Below, one piece after another: positions 12,113 to 23,480 of a stretch of 39,203 nt of DNA. The stretch spans positions 1 through 39,203 of the forward strand of contig MCFG01000512.1 of assembly GCA_002104895.1 (NCBI GenBank), given 5' to 3'. This stretch comes from Anaeromyces robustus (taxonomy: Eukaryota; Neocallimastigomycota; Neocallimastigomycetes; Neocallimastigales; Neocallimastigaceae). Below the pieces are notes generated by a model. That model was given only the letters and a program-made list of their open reading frames with translations, did not search any database and had not been told where the DNA came from. How positions within the stretch are numbered: the stretch's first letter is position 1; every line of letters starts with the position of its first letter. The position numbers and the translations under genes are program-made.

Positions 12113-13429
12113 TTATTCTTCTGCTTTTTCAATAACAAAAACTTCATTATCAATTACAAGTTCTTCAAGGTTTTTAAGTTTATATTTTGATTGGAAATCA
12201 TGGAATTTATTAAAGTTTCTTTGATGATGATTTTCTCCGGTATAATCTTCTCCAGAAATAATAATAATTTTGTTAAGATTTTTTAAGGTAGTACCAATTT
12301 TTTCAACAAGTTCATCCGTAATTTCAATGTGATCAAGTGTTAAAACTTTTAAATTTTCACTTTTAATATCAAGAAGGGATGGATTAATTTTTCTTTCATA
12401 ATACATAGTAAGACCTTTATCAAAACCTTGAATATTATACTTTAAAGTTAATTCTTCTAATTTAGATGAAACTTTACCAAGGTTACTTGGGAAATCATTA
12501 AAAACAGCTGGATCACGTAGGTAATAGTTATTATCAAGTACATAAGTAAGTTTAGTTAAAGATTTTTGAGAAATGGCTTTTTCAATTGTAGCTTGATCAT
12601 TTCTTTCACTAATTAAATACATTTCTTTAATTTGTCCTAATATATTAAGTTTACATTCTCTAAGTGGACTAAAATCTCTAAGATCTTCATGATTTCTTAA
12701 ATATTTTTTAACATTTCTCTTTAAACTTTGATTTAACCATCTACACTTTCCACTGTATTTATGTTCAATAGGATCACTAATAGTTAATCCATCAAGAGTA
12801 ATATTTGGAATGATACCATCAAGTTTCTTTAATTCAATATAATAGTCATAATGCTTATTCTTACCATAATAAGTATCTCCTGAAATGATATTTAAGGTTT
12901 CAAGATTAACTTCATTAAGTTCACTCATCATAGATTCATCAAGTTCAATATGGTCAAGAGTAAGAGTCTTAAGTTTCTTACCAACTATACATACTGGATC
13001 AATGGTTTTTTCAGTGAATGGACATATACCTTTTTCGTAGAAAGTTTGAAGATTATATTTTAAAGTTAAATCTTCTAATTTTGGTAATTGACTAATCATA
13101 GATGGGAATTTTCCATAAATAGCTTCTCCATATTGATCATTAACAAAGTAAGTAAGTTTTACAATAGATTTAATAGATAAAACCTTTTTAACAACACTTT
13201 CATCAAGTCTTCTATTTACTAAATATAATTCTTCAATTTCACCTTTTTTATTAACTTTACATTCTTCAATAGGTAAAAAATCTTCAATAACTTCATATTC
13301 ATTTAAGTTCTTTTTAACATTAGCAATTAATTCTTCATTTAAATCATAACAATCTTTTTGGAAATTAGCTAAACTTGGTACAGCAAGGAAAAGAGCAGTA
13401 GCAACTTTTAAAATATTCTTGTATTACAT
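12113..13429 (-). pseudogene. Secreted leucine-rich-repeat protein with a stop right after ATG
   Basis: A single frame of 439 codons runs from ATG (13429-13427) to TAA (12115-12113), but codon 2 is TAA (13426-13424). The rest is fully open. It starts with a signal peptide (Y-K-N-I-L-K-V-A-T-A-L-F-L-A-V-P-S-L-A). Two tandem halves of about 200 residues follow. Each begins with a Cys-containing segment (EECKV / RECKL) and contains L-T-L-K-Y-N and L-T-L-D-H-I-E LRR strands. The only other in-frame Met lies about 110 codons in (13099) and would remove the signal peptide and first repeats. The gene is either recently disabled by one base change (for example CAA or AAA to TAA), an inactive allele, or a sequence error. 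An upstream first exon is possible but the leader looks like a normal A-rich 5' UTR. It is intronless, unlike the related LRR gene at 32521. The ligand is unknown. Confidence 0.75.
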
Positions 13430-13530
13430 TTTTGTATTATTCTTTTTTTTTTTTTTGTTTTATTTTATTCTATAAAAAATTTTTTTCTATATATATTTAA
13501 ATAAAAGCTATTTTTTTTTAAGCTTTGTTT

Positions 13531-13562
<32 letters not shown>

Positions 13563-13775
13563 ATATTTAATATTTTTTTTTTGAAGAACAAAATTTTTGT
13601 GAAATTTTTTTGTTCTTTTATATCAATTTTTTTTTTAGATAATCAATGTATTTCAAACCATACAATGCTATTTATTAATTGATAAAATATACTTTAGTAT
13701 TGTTTTTTTTTTCTTTTTTTTTCAATTAATATAATATAACCCTAAGGGTAATAAATAATTTACTATGTGTAAATG
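13430..13775. other. Upstream region of the LRR gene
   Basis: On the minus strand, an A-rich leader directly precedes the ATG at 13429. Further upstream are a (TTTA)7-like stretch (13536-13560) and two AAGCT copies. No other gene is seen. Confidence 0.4.
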
Positions 13776-14210
<435 letters not shown>

Positions 14211-15071
14211 ATTATTATATAAAAAATATAAAGCAGATTTTTTAATTTTTTAATTATATTAAATCATAAAACATTCAAATACTAATTATTTAATTATATT
14301 ATACATTTTTACATTTCATTATTAAAATATGTTATAATATTTATTAATATGCTAAATATTACAACCATTTTTACATTATATTATTTATAATGATTTATTT
14401 ATTTATTTATTTTTTTGATTGTTTGTTGGTTGATATATTTTTGTTTTATTTTGATTTTATTAATTCTAAACATTTTTCTATAAAATTATTTTTATTTACT
14501 TAATTAAATTCTGCTATATTTAATATTTATTTTATTTTATTTATTTAATTATTTATGATTATAAAAAAATACGAAAAGAAATATAACTAATACCTGAAAG
14601 ATATACAGAATATTCCATTCTATATATCAAATTAAATAATTGTTTTTTTTTTTTTTAAAAAAGAGTTTTAAAATTTAAAGGTACTGTAAACTGTATGTAT
14701 AATTATTTTTTTTTTAGATAATTAATTAAAAATAAATTAAATTAAATTAAATGTTAAATCTTAAAATTTTTTTCTATTAACAATAAAAAATTACTATTAC
14801 ATTACGGTTTTTATAATATTTTTTATGATACACATATCTCTATAATATATGTAACAAGGTTTTTTCAAATAAACGCTCTCTCGTCCTTTTTGAATTCTCT
14901 AATTCATAATACTTTTTTAATTATTTTAATATATTGAATAAATTTATTTACTCTTATAATTATATAAATATATAATTATAAGAGTAAATGATTTCAATTT
15001 TGAAATTAAAGATATTTTACTGAAGCTATCATTTAATGACCAGTTTTTTTTTTTTACCAATATTCACAATA
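14211..15071. other. Spacer between the two repeat copies
   Basis: A/T-rich with no reading frame of interest. A small GC-richer patch (14865-14900, AACGCTCTCTCGTCC) and the inverted repeat at 14946-14989 are the only notable features. Confidence 0.4.
14946..14989. repeat. 20-bp perfect inverted repeat, 4-nt loop
   Basis: Arms 14946-14965 and 14970-14989 (ATTTACTCTTATAATTATAT and its exact complement) flank AAAT. The layout is the same as the hairpin at 6289-6332 (20-bp arms, 4-nt loop) but the sequence differs. Confidence 0.75.
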
Positions 15072-15455
15072 CTTTAACATATACATAATTATAAATTTTT
15101 TTTAATAACAAACTATTATTATTATTTTTTGACGTCACATTCTTTTTTTTATTTACAAAAATAAATTATTTTTTTGCATATATTAATTTTTAAAAAAAAA
15201 TTTTTTTTTACTGAATTATGCAAATAACGTTAAATAATAATAATTTATATGAAATTTAAATTCCCTTTTTTTCTAAAAAACATAATAAAATTAAAATAGA
15301 AAAATAAAATCAAAATAGAATATTCAAAATATTATAATTTTTTCCATTATTAAACTAAACTAAATATATATATTTATATATATATTCTTTTTTTTATTTT
15401 TGGAAAAAAACAAAGTCATAAGTATGAGAATGAATTGATATATATGTTAATATAT

Positions 15456-15534
<79 letters not shown>

Positions 15535-15535
15535 G

Positions 15536-15566
<31 letters not shown>

Positions 15567-15569
15567 TTT
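15072..15569 (+). repeat. Dispersed repeat copy B with (ATTT)n tail
   Basis: Second copy of the 13776 element, about 1.3 kb away in direct orientation. It has extra A-rich sequence near 15290-15320 and 15345-15390. It ends in about 29 ATTT units (15453-15569) with one interruption (TTTAG near 15533). No target-site duplication is visible around either copy. Confidence 0.75.
15130..15137. promoter_or_regulatory. CRE-like TGACGTCA site (copy B)
   Basis: Same palindrome as at 13833-13840, in the equivalent position of the second repeat copy. No gene starts within 2 kb downstream, so it may simply be part of the repeat. Confidence 0.3.
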
Positions 15570-17242
15570 TTCTATATTATTTCAATTTCTTTTTTATTTT
15601 TATTGATTAAAATTACTATATATTTTCATCGTACCCTTTTATTTCTAATTATGATATTTATCATATATATTCACCTTGTTAATATTAGATTTTAATTAAG
15701 TATTTTATAATATTTTCTTTTCCAATTATGACATTAATAATATAATGATATTTCACCATTATAATTTTTATTTATATTAATATGATGAATATAAAGTAAC
15801 TATTTTATTTTTCTCTGTAACCAATAACAAGGAGAATATATAGGAGGTAGAAACAACAGATGAACAATAGTTAAATCTTAAATTAAAAATAAAAAAAAAT
15901 AAAAAATTAAGAATAAAGAATAATAAATATAATTACATTAAAAATCAATAGTAGTATTTATATAATAAAACTATTATTAATGCATCATAATTAATATTTA
16001 TGTGAATGAAAAAAACAAATTTATAAAATATTTTATAGATTAATATTACTTGATTCTTTAATAATTTTAAATTCAATATGATATAACAAATTAAAAAAAT
16101 TAATAAATTTAATATATTTATTATTTATTTTATTTTTTTTTTTTTTTTTTTTTTTTTTTGTTATATTCTATTTTTTTTTTTTTTTTTTTTTGGCTATTCA
16201 GGATAAAACTTTACTAATAAAATCTTTAAAAGTTTTTATAATTTAAAATTACATAAGATTATTTTTTTTTTTTTAGACTAGGATTAATCTTTATTTAAAT
16301 AATATTATTCATATTTTATTTAAAAAAATCTAATATCTTTAATAGAATATTATATTACTCTTATATTTCATGATGATATAAATATTATAATATATGATAA
16401 TAATATTTGAATCATAATATAAAAATATTTAATAATAATATAAACTATTATTAAATTTTATATATCATTAAATATTTAAAGATGTCATCAACATGAAATC
16501 ATGTGTAATTAAATTTTTAAATCATATTTATGTAGATCTTACATAGATATTAGTTTTATATGATTCCTGATATTATTTGCCATTTATTAAAAAGGAGAAG
16601 TAGTAAAAGTTGAAAACGTATAAATAGAAATCAAATTTCTTATTTTTTTTTTCTCCATTAAAGTATATTATATATAAATTTATTAAATAGAAAATATATT
16701 AAAATATAACAATCCTTAAAAATATTAAAATTTATTAAACCGATTATCTGATTATATCATAAAATACTTTGGCTAATAGTTCAATCATTACTACATTATT
16801 ATTATAATTTATAATAATAATTATGTATATATATAATTATTTATATAAAATTATATTATTTAAAAATTATAAAATATAAAATATATATATATGTATATTT
16901 TTTTCTTTATTATTTCCATATTTTCATTTTCTTATTTTATCTTACTTATTTGTAAAATTATAATATCAACATTAACAACAATAAAGATATAAAAATAATA
17001 GAAATAAATACAGGGGTTAGACTTTATTATATTTTTTTTAATATAAATTATTAAAATTAACATAAATTAATGTAGATACAATATATTAAATATATTAAAA
17101 TAATATTATCTATGTAAATAATTAATATTTTTTTAAATTATATCACGTGTATAATTTTTTTAATTTATCTTTTTTTTTTTCAGCAAATAAATTAAAATTT
17201 AAAAAAAAAAATTTATAATAATAACTTTATTCATTATTCATC

Positions 17243-17280
<38 letters not shown>

Positions 17281-17544
17281 TATTTTATTATTATTATAAT
17301 ATATTTTTAAATTTTTATATTTATTCTTTAAATTAAATTTAAAAAAAAAAAAAATATAATTTTAAAATATTTAATAAAATCGTTTTAATTTATTTTACTT
17401 TATTTAATTGGATAAAAATTTTAGTAGTGATTGGTTAAAGGTTTATATAAAAATAAAAAAATAAAAAAAGAAAATAAAAATTTGCAAATTTTATAATTAA
17501 TATAGCATTAGAAAAAAAAAAAAAAAATAAATAAATAAAAGAAA
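15570..17544. other. Spacer upstream of the DUF1846 gene
   Basis: A/T-rich with no credible reading frame. It holds long T runs (16133-16190), TTA repeats (17239-17281) and one CACGTG (17144-17149). The last 30 bases before the start codon are the A-rich leader typical of genes in this window. Confidence 0.5.
17144..17149. promoter_or_regulatory. CACGTG E-box upstream of the DUF1846 gene
   Basis: A CACGTG core 396 bases before the ATG, in an otherwise almost pure A/T stretch. It could be a bHLH binding site; this is inference from the motif alone. Confidence 0.3.
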
Positions 17545-19101
17545 ATGACTGTGGGTATTGACACATTCCAATACGAAGGAGTTGAAAATAATAAATATGA
17601 AGAATTAGAAAATAATAAATATGGTTTAGAAAATGATAAGTATATAGGTTTTGATAATGATAAATATGTAAAAATCCAAAGTGAAAAAATTAAGGAAAGA
17701 TTTGGCTTATTTGACAAATTATATTTAGAAGTCGGTGGCAAACTTTTTGATGATTCCCATGCTGCTAGAATTTTACCTGGTTTTAAAAATGATGTAAAAA
17801 TAAGTATGTTTAAAGAATTAAAGGATGATTTAGAAATTATATTCTGTATTAATGCTGGTGATATTGAAAAAAACAAAACTAGAGGTGAATATGATATCTC
17901 CTACAATCAAGAATTAATAAAATTAATTAAGAATTCAAAAAAATTAGGTTTTACTGTTAATAGTGTAGTTGTTACTTTATATAACAATCAAGTAAGTGCT
18001 GATAAATTTATTAAAAAATTAAATAGAAATGGAATTAAAACTTATATTCATAGAGCTGTTAAAGGTTATCCTACTAATGTTGATGAAATTGTAAGTGAAG
18101 AAGGATATGGTACTAATCCATGTATTGAAACTACTAAAAAATTAATTTTAGTTAATGCTCCTGGTCCAGGTTCAGGAAAATTAGCTACTTGTTTATCTCA
18201 AATATATCATGAAAACCTTAGAGGTGTTAATGCAGGTTATGCTAAATTTGAAACTTTCCCTGTTTGGAATTTATCTTTAGATCATCCTGTAAATTTAGCT
18301 TATGAAGCTGCTACTGCTGATTTAAAGGATGTCAATTTAATTGATTCTCATCATTTAGCCAAATATGGAGTTGAAACCGTTAATTATAATAGAGATATTG
18401 AAACATTCCCTATCTTAAAAAGTATTTTAAAGAAAGTTTTAAAGAGAGATATCTATTATTCTCCAACTGATATGGGTGTTAATATGGTTGGTTTTTGTAT
18501 TACTAATAATGACATTGTTGAAGAAGCCTCTAAAAAGGAAATTGTTAGAAGATATTATAATGAATTAAATAATTATAAAATGGGTCTTTGTGATGAAGAT
18601 ACATACAAGAGAATTAAAGTATTAATGGATAAATTAAATATTAACGAAGATATATTAGATGTAGTAAAACCAGCTTTAGAAACTAAAGAAAAAGCTAATG
18701 GAAGACCAGTCATCGCATTAAAGATCGGAAATAAAATAATAACTGGTAAACAATCCGAATTAATGACTGCCCCAGGTGCAGCAATTATGAATGCCTTAAA
18801 ATATTTAAGTAATATTCCAGATGATATTCATTTATTATCACCAACTGTTTTAGAACCAATTTTAAAATTAAAACAAGAAATGAATTCTGGAAATAGATTA
18901 TTATTATCTGAAGTATTAACTGCTTTAAGTATTTGCTCTGTTGTTAATCCATTTGCTTCTAAAGCTTTAAGTTTCTTACCAAAAATTAAGAATGCTGAAG
19001 CACATTCAACCTATATTGTTACTAGAGGAGATAAAACTACTCTTAAGGAATTAAAAGTTAACGTCACTTGTGAAAATGAATATTTAGATGAAGATCTTTA
19101 A
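17545..19101 (+). CDS. DUF1846 (UPF0371) family protein, bacterial type
   Basis: A single exon of 518 residues. From F-D-N-D-K-Y-V-K-I-Q-S onward it follows the bacterial UPF0371 family end to end: L-Y-L-E-V-G-G-K-L-F-D-D, the A-P-G-P-G-S-G-K-L-A-T-C-L-S-Q phosphate-loop-like segment (about residues 207-221), Y-A-K-F-E-T-F-P-V-W-N-L, H-P-V-N-L-A-Y-E-A-A-T-A-D-L and S-P-T-D-M-G-V-N-M. The family is common in Firmicutes and its biochemical role is not established. All landmark motifs are present, so the protein is probably functional. The N-terminus carries about 25 extra residues made of near-copies of an N-x-K-Y unit before the usual start. The ATG follows an A-rich leader. The lack of introns and the bacterial family suggest horizontal transfer from a gut Firmicute, probably not recent because codon use is host-like. 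Confidence 0.93.
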   Translation: MTVGIDTFQYEGVENNKYEELENNKYGLENDKYIGFDNDKYVKIQSEKIKERFGLFDKLYLEVGGKLFDDSHAARILPGFKNDVKISMFKELKDDLEIIFCINAGDIEKNKTRGEYDISYNQELIKLIKNSKKLGFTVNSVVVTLYNNQVSADKFIKKLNRNGIKTYIHRAVKGYPTNVDEIVSEEGYGTNPCIETTKKLILVNAPGPGSGKLATCLSQIYHENLRGVNAGYAKFETFPVWNLSLDHPVNLAYEAATADLKDVNLIDSHHLAKYGVETVNYNRDIETFPILKSILKKVLKRDIYYSPTDMGVNMVGFCITNNDIVEEASKKEIVRRYYNELNNYKMGLCDEDTYKRIKVLMDKLNINEDILDVVKPALETKEKANGRPVIALKIGNKIITGKQSELMTAPGAAIMNALKYLSNIPDDIHLLSPTVLEPILKLKQEMNSGNRLLLSEVLTALSICSVVNPFASKALSFLPKIKNAEAHSTYIVTRGDKTTLKELKVNVTCENEYLDEDL

Positions 19102-19547
19102 ATTAATTAATTTTTAAAAAAGTTTTATAATCAAAAAAGTAAAAAAAAAAAATTTTTTTCCATTAGTATTTAGTATTATTTTAGTAAGAGTATATAAGTA
19201 TTTTTTTTTTTTAGAAAAATAATAATAAAATAAAAGTTGTTATTTATAGTTTATTACATGTTATAGATAGATATAATTTATTTAAAAAATTATAAAAAAA
19301 TATAGTTTAAATTTTTAAAAAAGTATTTTTATTTAAAGCTAAATTTATTAATCAATTTAAATATTTTTAATAATAAAAAATTCAAAAATTCAATAAAATA
19401 TATATATATATATATATATATAATAATTATAATTATAATAGTAATAGTAATATGTAATAATAATTATAATTATAATAATAGTATTTAATTAATTTAAATA
19501 CTTTTGATAATAAAAATTTTATTAAAAAAAAAAACTAATAATAAAAC

Positions 19548-19595
<48 letters not shown>

Positions 19596-19810
19596 TAATA
19601 ATTAGTGTTTGTGTTAAAGATAATTCATAAATTATAAATATAAATAATATATATTTATACATTTTTTTAAGTTTTTTTTTTTTTTTTTTTTTAATAAAAA
19701 TTTTAATAAATTTATAAATATAATGTATTATAAACGTTAATTCTTTATGTCATTTTGAAAAAAAAAAAAAAATAACACTTTTTTAGTATAAATATATTAT
19801 TTCAGAAATT

Positions 19811-19844
<34 letters not shown>

Positions 19845-20898
19845 TTTTTTATTAAAAATACAAATACAAATTATTTTATAATTGATATTACAATTAATTT
19901 TTATAAAAAAAATATATTAAAAAAATATTCTAGAATAATCATCTGAATTATAATCATTAAACAAAAAATTTAAGATAATAATTTATATAATATATATTAA
20001 TATAAAATATGCATATATAAATATTAATATTTTTTATAAAATATTATTATTATTATTATTATTATTAAAAAAATATTTTAATAATAATAATAATAATAAT
20101 AAAAATATAAATAAAAAATAAAGGTTTAATGGTTATCATTAATTATCATTTAATAAAAAAATGTATCTTTAATGTTTAACTTCACATTTAAATATGCTTC
20201 AATAAAAACCTAAAATTTTAATGGTTAATAAACAATCATTACTTAATTCAAAAAAAGACTAAATTAAAGTAATAAAAAAAAATAAAAATATATTTACTAA
20301 TTTTGATTTATATAAAAAAAAAATATCATTGATGTAGGATAAATAAGATAAATAAATTAATAAATATTATTAATAATAATTTTGGAATGTATGAAAAGAA
20401 TAATTTTTATGAAAGTTCAATAAATTATACTATTAAAAAATATTTAATTGATCATTGGAGCCTTTTTTAAATAATAAAAAACTCTTGTATTATTCAGTTT
20501 AAATTAGTTATTATATTTAATAATATTTTTAACCTTATATTAAAAATATTTATATATATACTATTAATATTTATATTATTAACATTTAATAAAAAATCTT
20601 TGAAAAACAATAAAATTAATTATATATTAAATTTTATTGAAAATTCCTAATAAAATATATTATAATAAAATTTTATTTTTATTTATATAATAAAAACTTA
20701 TAAAAAATATAATTATTAAAAATAATTTTTTTTTATTAATAATAATTTAATAAATAATTCAAAAAGTGGATGACACACCTAAAAATTAAATAAAATGATT
20801 GGTTTAAAAATATTAAATTTAAGAATTTAATTATGTGAAAAAAAACATAAAAAATAGATTGAAAAAAAATTTTTTTTTCTTTTTTTTTTTTTTGTTAT
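19102..20898. other. Gene-free A/T-rich spacer
   Basis: Contains T runs (19672-19692, 19812-19842), AAT microsatellites (19548-19593) and a palindromic pair of ATT/AAT arrays (20043-20101) that could fold into a long hairpin. No gene or RNA is seen. Confidence 0.5.
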
Positions 20899-21205
20899 AT
20901 ATTGTCGACCAGTTTCTATTTTGGTTGTTAAAGGGTATACTTAGTATATACAAGGCTTCTGGTTCAACATTACATCTACCCCAAGAACAGTGGTTTTTAC
21001 ACTGTATCAACCACCTTGCTACAGTGTAAAATAATATTAGTATATTGAACAGAATAAAGTCCTAATGATGTAGGGTGTAGTTCTTTGTTATTGGAAGTCC
21101 TTTTTTTTTTTTTTTTTTTGGTAATCACTGTTCGTATCTGGGACTTGTAGACTGGACCTGTTATTAAATTAGTGTTATGGTTTAAGTACAAATAGTAAGG
21201 CATAG
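20899..21205. other. GC-richer non-coding island, possible transposon relic
   Basis: About 300 bases with clearly more G/C than the surroundings and little homopolymer apart from a T run at 21102-21119. It includes GTCGACC, a 12-bp inverted repeat (20995-21031) and a B-box-like GGTTCAACATT (20961-20971). Short reading frames on both strands (64-68 codons) look like chance. Possible readings are a degraded DNA transposon or a pol III-derived element; neither is proven. Confidence 0.4.
20995..21031. repeat. 12-bp perfect inverted repeat TTTTACACTGTA / TACAGTGTAAAA
   Basis: Arms 20995-21006 and 21020-21031 surround a 13-base GC-richer loop. TA-CAGTG ends are reminiscent of Tc1/mariner-type termini, but the spacing is too short for an element. 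It may be two abutting ends or simply a hairpin. Confidence 0.55.
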
Positions 21206-22112
21206 AATATATTCAATGTAATAATACATGATAAATGTAAAAGAAAAATTTTTAATATATATTATTCTTTTTTATCATTATTTTATTGTCATGTTGATTA
21301 TGAAATAAATATAAAAATGAAATATTGACAATTTATTTTTTTTTATTAAATGATTAGTATTTCATTTTTTTAAAAAAACTACTATATAATGAAATAAATT
21401 ATCTTATTTTTCTTTTTTATTTTTAAAAATAGTATGTTTGTCACTACCAATTTTAAATATAAAAATTATTTAAATTTTTAAATAAGTTTTTAATTGATAT
21501 AATTTTTATTATGTATTATAATAAATCAATAATATAAATAAACGAAAATAATTTTCTACCATATATTAAAATTATATATTATTCCATTAATAAATCATTT
21601 ATATCATATAAACTTTGTTTATTATGTGTAATACAAAATTTAAATATTATTTTTTTATATTTTTTTTTATTTATAAAATATATATATTTTTCATAATTAA
21701 ATAATTTTTTTTATTTATTTATTATTATTATTTATTATTTAATTTATTAATTAATATATTAATAAATAAATGAATAAATAATAAATAAATAATTATTTAA
21801 ATTAGTTATCAAAAAATAAATTATTAAACATTAATATTACTGAATTTGGTAATATGAAATTATTTATTAAAATTGGATTTCATTATAAACACTAATATAT
21901 ATATATATTTCTATTTATTTGCTTTTTTTGTGTTTTGTTTTCTATAAAATAAATAAAGAAATAAAAAAAAAATTAGTAAAAAATAAACATGTAACTGAAT
22001 GAGAAAATAATAAAATTAAAAAAGAGATTAAAGACTAAAAAAATAAAAATAATAAGAAAATAAATAAATAAAAATAAATGAAATACAGTTTTTTTTATTA
22101 TGTTATAACAAA
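21206..22112. other. Spacer upstream of an ankyrin gene
   Basis: A/T-rich sequence with short TA arrays (21896-21909) and AAATAAATAA stretches leading into the start at 22113. Nothing else is recognised. Confidence 0.4.
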
Positions 22113-23132
22113 ATGGATAAAATGTTAATAAATTCTTATGTGTTAACTATTGATAATCAAGATATTAATGAAATTGAAAATTTAAAAAAGAAATATAGTA
22201 TGGTTAAAAATGATATTATTTATGAAATATATGAAAAAGATTTACTTACTTTTCAAAGTTTAAAATTCATTATAGAAAAGTGTGCAAACTATTTAAATAT
22301 ATCAGATTCTTTAATAAAAAGATTAATTAAAGACAATAAAATTGAATTAGTAAATTTTATTTTTAGTAAATTCACTTTTTTTGATATTAAAGAGATTTTA
22401 AATTTTCTTATTTATTATAAAAATAAAGCACCAATGTCATCAGCTGTTTTAAAACGAAAAATTTCAAATAAAAAATTTAAATTTTCAAAAAAAGATAATT
22501 ATATTGAAAATTTATATCCTTATTATGGTTATTTATTTAATGCATGTAAAAATGGAAAAGAACATATATTTAATTATTTAATTAAATTTGGAATGAATAA
22601 AATAAATAAAGGAAAGAGTTATAACCTTTTTAATAATAAACCATTACATTATGCATGTGAAGGTGGAAATGAATATATAGTAAAATATTTAGTTGAACAT
22701 GGAGAAGATGTAAATAAACAAAATAGTTCTGGATGTACACCATTATTTTTTGCATGTGATAGTAAAAATGAGACTATCGTAAAATATTTAATTGAAAATG
22801 GAGCAGATATAAACGTAGTAAATAACCTTGGATATACAGCATTATTATATGCATGTTATAGTGGAAATAAAAATATTGTGAAATATTTAATTGAACATGG
22901 TGCAAATTACAAAAATAATTATTCTATTCTATTAATTAATGCATGTGAAAGTGGAAGTATAAATTTAGTAAAATATTTAATGGAACTTAATGATTATGAA
23001 TTAATCCTTCATTTATTTAATCACAATGATGATACATATATATCAATGTTATTTACTGCAGCTCAAAGTAATGATGATTTAATAAAATATTTAATTGAAT
23101 TTAAAACAAATATTAGTTTTAAATTCAATTAA
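22113..23132 (+). CDS. Ankyrin-repeat protein, gut-fungus type
   Basis: A single-exon frame of 339 residues. The first ~130 residues form a helical domain without classic ankyrin motifs (I-Y-E-K-D-L-L-T-F-Q-S-L-K-F-I-I-E-K and L-I-K-R-L-I-K-D-N-K-I-E-L-V), seen in my recollection at the N-terminus of many Neocallimastigomycete ankyrin proteins. From about residue 140 come five or six ankyrin repeats: P-L-H-Y-A-C-E-G-G-N-E-Y-I-V-K-Y-L-V-E-H-G-E-D-V-N is split here as helix pair plus loop. Next is C-T-P-L-F-F-A-C, then Y-T-A-L-L-Y-A-C, with the last two less regular. Ankyrin repeats bind other proteins; the partner is unknown. No signal peptide is seen. The frame stops where further repeats should follow (see 23195), so the gene may be shortened. 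Confidence 0.85.
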   Translation: MDKMLINSYVLTIDNQDINEIENLKKKYSMVKNDIIYEIYEKDLLTFQSLKFIIEKCANYLNISDSLIKRLIKDNKIELVNFIFSKFTFFDIKEILNFLIYYKNKAPMSSAVLKRKISNKKFKFSKKDNYIENLYPYYGYLFNACKNGKEHIFNYLIKFGMNKINKGKSYNLFNNKPLHYACEGGNEYIVKYLVEHGEDVNKQNSSGCTPLFFACDSKNETIVKYLIENGADINVVNNLGYTALLYACYSGNKNIVKYLIEHGANYKNNYSILLINACESGSINLVKYLMELNDYELILHLFNHNDDTYISMLFTAAQSNDDLIKYLIEFKTNISFKFN

Positions 23133-23194
23133 ATATTTTATAATGTAATAAATTTAAATGTAATAAATAATATAAGCGATACAATATTTATTTT

Positions 23195-23480
23195 TTTTTT
23201 GTATGTAATAGTGGTGATGAAAATATAGTAAAATATTTAATTAAACATGGACCAACTATCAATAAAAAAATAATTATAGTGAAATGACATTATTAAAAAC
23301 ATGTAATAGTTGGAAATAAAGAATTAGTAAAAGAATTTGATTGAACATGAAATAATTGTTAATAAAAAGAAAAATTTTCCAGACATCAAATAAAATAACA
23401 AGAAATGGTATGACACCATTAATAATTTCATGTTCCTTTGGTTTAATAAAATTCTTTTATTTTTAGTTAATTTCTTAATA
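23195..23480 (+). pseudogene. Decayed ankyrin repeats downstream of the ankyrin gene
   Basis: After 60 bases of A/T sequence, frame-shifted ankyrin fragments resume: C-N-S-G-D-E-N-I-V-K-Y-L-I-K-H-G at about 23203-23250, remnants with stops at 23280-23360, and N-G-M-T-P-L-I-I-S-C-S-F-G-L-I-K-F at about 23405-23455. These are the usual next repeats, so the functional ancestor was longer. The gap suggests loss by deletion and drift. Confidence 0.7.
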
